A stretch of DNA of 44,410 bases. Origin: Carboxylicivirga sediminis (GTDB taxonomy: Bacteria; Bacteroidota; Bacteroidia; Bacteroidales; Marinilabiliaceae). The notes beneath the pieces are model-generated. The model was not told the DNA's origin. It saw only the letters and a program-made list of their open reading frames with translations, and did not search any database. The position numbers and the translations under genes were made by a program. This document shows positions 41,646 through 44,410 of the stretch, piece by piece; position 1 is the first letter of the stretch, and each line of letters starts with the position of its first letter. The stretch is taken from contig NZ_JAGTAR010000044.1 of the NCBI RefSeq assembly GCF_018156225.1, forward strand, positions 1 through 44,410, read 5' to 3'.

Positions 41646-43733
41646 ATGAAACAAATTGCTTTATTAGCTTTGGTTGTCATGCTGTTGGGAGCCTGTGCTG
41701 CTCCTCAGAAAGCAGACAAGGAGGCAACTTTTACCAACCGCGACCTGAAGGTTGATAGCGAAATAATGACTCCGGAAGTACTCTGGTCCTTTGGCCGCGT
41801 GGGTAGTGTAGCCTTGTCGCCCGATGGCAAAACAGTGGCATTCACCATCTCTTACACCAAGATTGAAGAGAACAAAACCTATTCTGACATTTACACGATG
41901 CCGGCAGAAGGTGGCGACTATAAGCAGATTACCTTTACCAAAGGTGGAGAGTTTGATGTCAACTGGCGTCCTGACGGGGCTAAAATCACCTATATGTCGG
42001 CTGCATCTGGCGATGTACAGTTGTGGGAGATGAATCCTGACGGCACACAAAACCAACAGGTAACCAAGGTTGATGGTGGTATTGAAGGCTATAAATATTC
42101 ACCAACCATGGACAAAATTGCTTTTGCCAAAAGCGTGAAGTTGGACAAAACAGTGCATGACATATATCCTGACCTGAAATATGCCGATGCCCGCATTGAA
42201 GATGATCTTATGTACCGTCATTGGGATCATTGGGTAGATCCGACCTACTCGCATATCTTTTATATCGACTATGCCAATGGTGCAACTACTGGCAGCGCAA
42301 CTGACATTATGGAAGGTGAACGCTACCATTCGCCATTAAAGCCATTTGGTGGTATGGAACAGGTTACATTCACAACTGATGGGAAAAGCATAGCCTACAC
42401 CTGTAAAAAGAAAACAGGCATGGAATCCGCGTTCTCTACCAATAGCGATATTTATGTGTATGATATAAAAGCGGCCAGTACAAAGAACCTGACCGAAGGT
42501 ATGATGGGCTATGACATTGCTCCTACCTATTCGCCGGATGGCAAGTACCTGGCCTGGGAAAGCATGGCACGTGACGGTTATGAAGCAGACCAGAACCGCT
42601 TATTTATGATGGATCTGGCTACTGGTGAGAAGAAAGATTACACTGCCGATTTTGATCAGAATGTACATGGCTTAACCTGGACACCAGACAGCAAGCACAT
42701 CTACTTCACCAGTGAGGACAAAGGTTCGAACGAAATCTTCCGTTTTGACCTGGCAGACAACAGCATCTCACAAATTACTGAAGGCATCCACAACTATAAT
42801 TCGGTAGCAATTGCAGCCAATGGGTTGATTGCCACACAAACATCGATGAAACACCCTACTGAAATCATCAGTGTGAATGCGGAGACTGGCGAAGGTACCA
42901 ACATCTCTAAAGTGAATGAGCCATTGCTTGGCCAGTTAAAAATGGGTGATGTAGAAAAGCGTTGGATCAAAACAACTGACAATAAAGAAATGCTGGCTTG
43001 GGTGATCTATCCACCAAACTTTGATAAGAACAAGAAATACCCGGCCTTATTATATTGCGGTGGTGGTCCACAGAGCATGGTAAGCCAGTTTTGGAGCCTG
43101 CGCTGGAATTTTCAAATGATGGCAGCCAATGATTACATTATTGTTGCACCAAACCGCCGAGGCCTGCCTGGATTTGGACAGGAATGGAACGAACAGATCA
43201 GTGGCGACTATGGTGGTCAGAACATGAAAGACTATTTCTCAGCCATTGATGCTGTTTCTAAAGAGTTATTCGTTGATGAAAACCGCTTGGGAGCAGTTGG
43301 TGCCAGCTATGGAGGTTTTTCAGTATACTGGCTGGCCGGTAACCACAATAAGCGTTTCAAGGCGTTTATCTCACACTGTGGTATTTTCAATTTCGAGCAA
43401 ATGTACAGTACTACCGAAGAAATGTTCTTTGTGGACTGGGATTATAAAGGCAACTACTGGGATACCGATAATAAAACAGCCATGCGCAGCTATGCCAATT
43501 CACCACATAAATTTGTGAAGAACTGGGATACGCCTATGTTGGTAATTCATGGAGCTAAAGACTTTCGTATTCCTTACACACAAGGTATGGGGGCCTTTAA
43601 TGTAGCTAAGATGCGCGGAGTACCTGCCCGCTTCCTGTATTTCCCTGAGGAGAACCACTGGGTATTGTCGTGCCACAATGGTATTCTTTGGCAACGTGAG
43701 TTCTTCCGCTGGTTAGATACTTATTTGAAGTAA
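41646..43733 (+). CDS. S9-family prolyl oligopeptidase-type peptidase, lipoprotein
   Basis: 695-residue exported peptidase. Lipoprotein signal with lipobox LGAC (Cys17). The N-terminal half (about 60-420) is a beta-propeller of PD40-like repeats (VALSPDGKTVAFTIS, APTYSPDGKYLAW, GLTWTPDSKHIYFTS). The C-terminal alpha/beta-hydrolase domain has the full triad: Ser554 in GASYGGFS, Asp639 in HGAKDFRIP, His671 in EENHWVLS. It belongs to the DPP/acylaminoacyl-peptidase group, which digests short peptides, often dipeptides from the N-terminus. As a lipoprotein it acts in the periplasm or at the outer membrane. Monocistronic, ending at a strong terminator. Confidence 0.95.
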   Translation: MKQIALLALVVMLLGACAAPQKADKEATFTNRDLKVDSEIMTPEVLWSFGRVGSVALSPDGKTVAFTISYTKIEENKTYSDIYTMPAEGGDYKQITFTKGGEFDVNWRPDGAKITYMSAASGDVQLWEMNPDGTQNQQVTKVDGGIEGYKYSPTMDKIAFAKSVKLDKTVHDIYPDLKYADARIEDDLMYRHWDHWVDPTYSHIFYIDYANGATTGSATDIMEGERYHSPLKPFGGMEQVTFTTDGKSIAYTCKKKTGMESAFSTNSDIYVYDIKAASTKNLTEGMMGYDIAPTYSPDGKYLAWESMARDGYEADQNRLFMMDLATGEKKDYTADFDQNVHGLTWTPDSKHIYFTSEDKGSNEIFRFDLADNSISQITEGIHNYNSVAIAANGLIATQTSMKHPTEIISVNAETGEGTNISKVNEPLLGQLKMGDVEKRWIKTTDNKEMLAWVIYPPNFDKNKKYPALLYCGGGPQSMVSQFWSLRWNFQMMAANDYIIVAPNRRGLPGFGQEWNEQISGDYGGQNMKDYFSAIDAVSKELFVDENRLGAVGASYGGFSVYWLAGNHNKRFKAFISHCGIFNFEQMYSTTEEMFFVDWDYKGNYWDTDNKTAMRSYANSPHKFVKNWDTPMLVIHGAKDFRIPYTQGMGAFNVAKMRGVPARFLYFPEENHWVLSCHNGILWQREFFRWLDTYLK

Positions 43734-43781
43734 GCAAAGACAAAGTACAGAAGCTCGTATAAAAAGCACTGAAATAAGAAG

Positions 43782-43827
43782 ATAATAAAACCCCGCCAGC
43801 AGAATGAGTTGGCGGGGTTTTATTATT
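43782..43827 (+). terminator. strong terminator after S9 peptidase gene
   Basis: A 17-bp perfect stem (43782-43798 with 43810-43826, core ACCCCGCCA) and an 11-nt loop. A- and T-rich outer parts make it active in both directions. Confidence 0.93.
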
Positions 43828-44410
43828 ACACAATAATGCTCAATACCAGCCTTAGGCCTTGGTATCGTTTTTAATTCATGCAGCGTTGATGCAAGTGTAT
43901 CCATGATTAAACCGGATTAACCAATCGAATCGTTCGCACTTATAACGGCTGAACCAACTTAAAATTCATTGGCAACTCTTTTGCATACACTATACTGTCT
44001 TGTGCAACCAATCACCTAGGCAACTCTGTATATATTTCGCCACCTTCAATTGCCCTAGATTTTCTTTTAGCTGCTTAATCAAATTAAGAAAATTTGAGCT
44101 GACTTACTGCTATCATTATTAATAAAAAGGTTGATTATAAGAACTAATGAATTATTAGTTTGGATTAACCTGTTAATATCTGATTTTCTTTCGGTTAAGC
44201 TCTAGTAAATCGCTATTAATTATTCCGACAAAATACACACTTGTCAAATTCAATTAAGGAAGAATTTTTGCGGCAGTAATTTTTGATATCTATATGTACA
44301 CTTTTATTATAGAACATCGTTAGTTTGTGGAATCACTATTCCAGCATACTAAAAAAGAATCAAACGTGATCTTTAACTTAGGCAAAAAGCTCCATCTGCT
44401 GCATTAACTT
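43828..44410. other. gene-free right edge
   Basis: AT-rich sequence with no credible coding frame. It holds a 7-bp inverted repeat AACTAAT/ATTAGTT (44142-44160) and a 9-nt direct repeat GGCAACTCT (43971 and 44019). At the extreme right a minus-strand frame enters the window and stops at 44378-44380 after about ten codons; it could be the C-terminus of a neighbouring gene, but this is too short to judge. Confidence 0.4.

Noticed and set aside
44378-44410. Possible C-terminal codons of a minus-strand gene at the right edge
   Set aside because: Only about ten codons are visible; frame cannot be tested without sequence beyond the window.
1-44410. Search for CRISPR arrays, insertion sequences, integrases, phage and defence genes
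   Set aside because: No regularly spaced repeats, transposase or known defence domain was found; the only exact long repeat is the tRNA-Pro pair.

Overview
The window reads as one stretch of core chromosome from a member of the Bacteroidota, probably a marine or sediment Bacteroidales/Marinilabiliales-type organism. The evidence is as follows. The TonB-dependent receptor has an N-terminal carboxypeptidase-D-like extension. Several genes are preceded by the phylum-specific promoter pattern (TTTG, about 19 nt, TAnnTTTG). Shine-Dalgarno sequences are mostly absent. Other typical genes are a PD40/SPOR envelope protein, a DbpA-type DEAD-box helicase and a DUF6599 protein. Base composition and gene style look uniform. 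I see no integrase, transposase, CRISPR array or phage gene, so this looks like vertically inherited housekeeping and envelope DNA rather than an island.

Layout. 1-350 holds no convincing gene, but has a perfect hairpin and an orphan terminator. 354-833 (-) is a hotdog thioesterase. 1019-6686 (+) is a complete tripartite RND efflux operon (adaptor lipoprotein, HAE1-type pump, outer-membrane channel). 6757-11026 is a divergent trehalose/glycan pair: a fused OtsA-OtsB enzyme (-) and a GH15 hydrolase (+). A ferritin (-) follows, then a three-gene acyl-CoA (probably propionyl-CoA) carboxylase operon (+) and an aldo/keto reductase (+).

16901-22438 (-) is a five-gene signalling run: membrane histidine kinase, NarL-type response regulator, stand-alone receiver, TorF-like outer-membrane barrel and dCache chemoreceptor. 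A tRNA operon (Ser-GCU and two identical Pro-UGG genes, with a recognisable promoter and terminator) separates it from a minus-strand run: TPR/PD40/SPOR envelope protein, ClpS, NfeD-like protein and flotillin FloA. 27684-29200 (+) carries Bcp peroxiredoxin and RecA.

The right third holds small exported or membrane hypotheticals, a membrane calcineurin-like phosphoesterase, a TonB-dependent receptor of the haem/haemoglobin type and a DEAD-box helicase with a DbpA-type RNA-binding tail and a structured leader. Then come a DUF6599 protein paired with a Tat-exported Fe-S aldo/keto reductase, a short-chain dehydrogenase, an APC permease with an extra EIIA-like cytosolic domain, and a lipoprotein S9 peptidase. 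43828-44410 shows no gene.

The observations most worth a second look are: the kinase/regulator/receiver/porin/chemoreceptor cluster; the APC permease fused to a PTS-EIIA-like domain that seems to lack the phosphorylatable histidine; the TPR-PD40-SPOR protein; the structured leader before the helicase; and the Tat Fe-S reductase plus DUF6599 pair. I did not find a clearly new defence or mobile system. All assignments come from reading sequence and recalled family knowledge; no searches were run.
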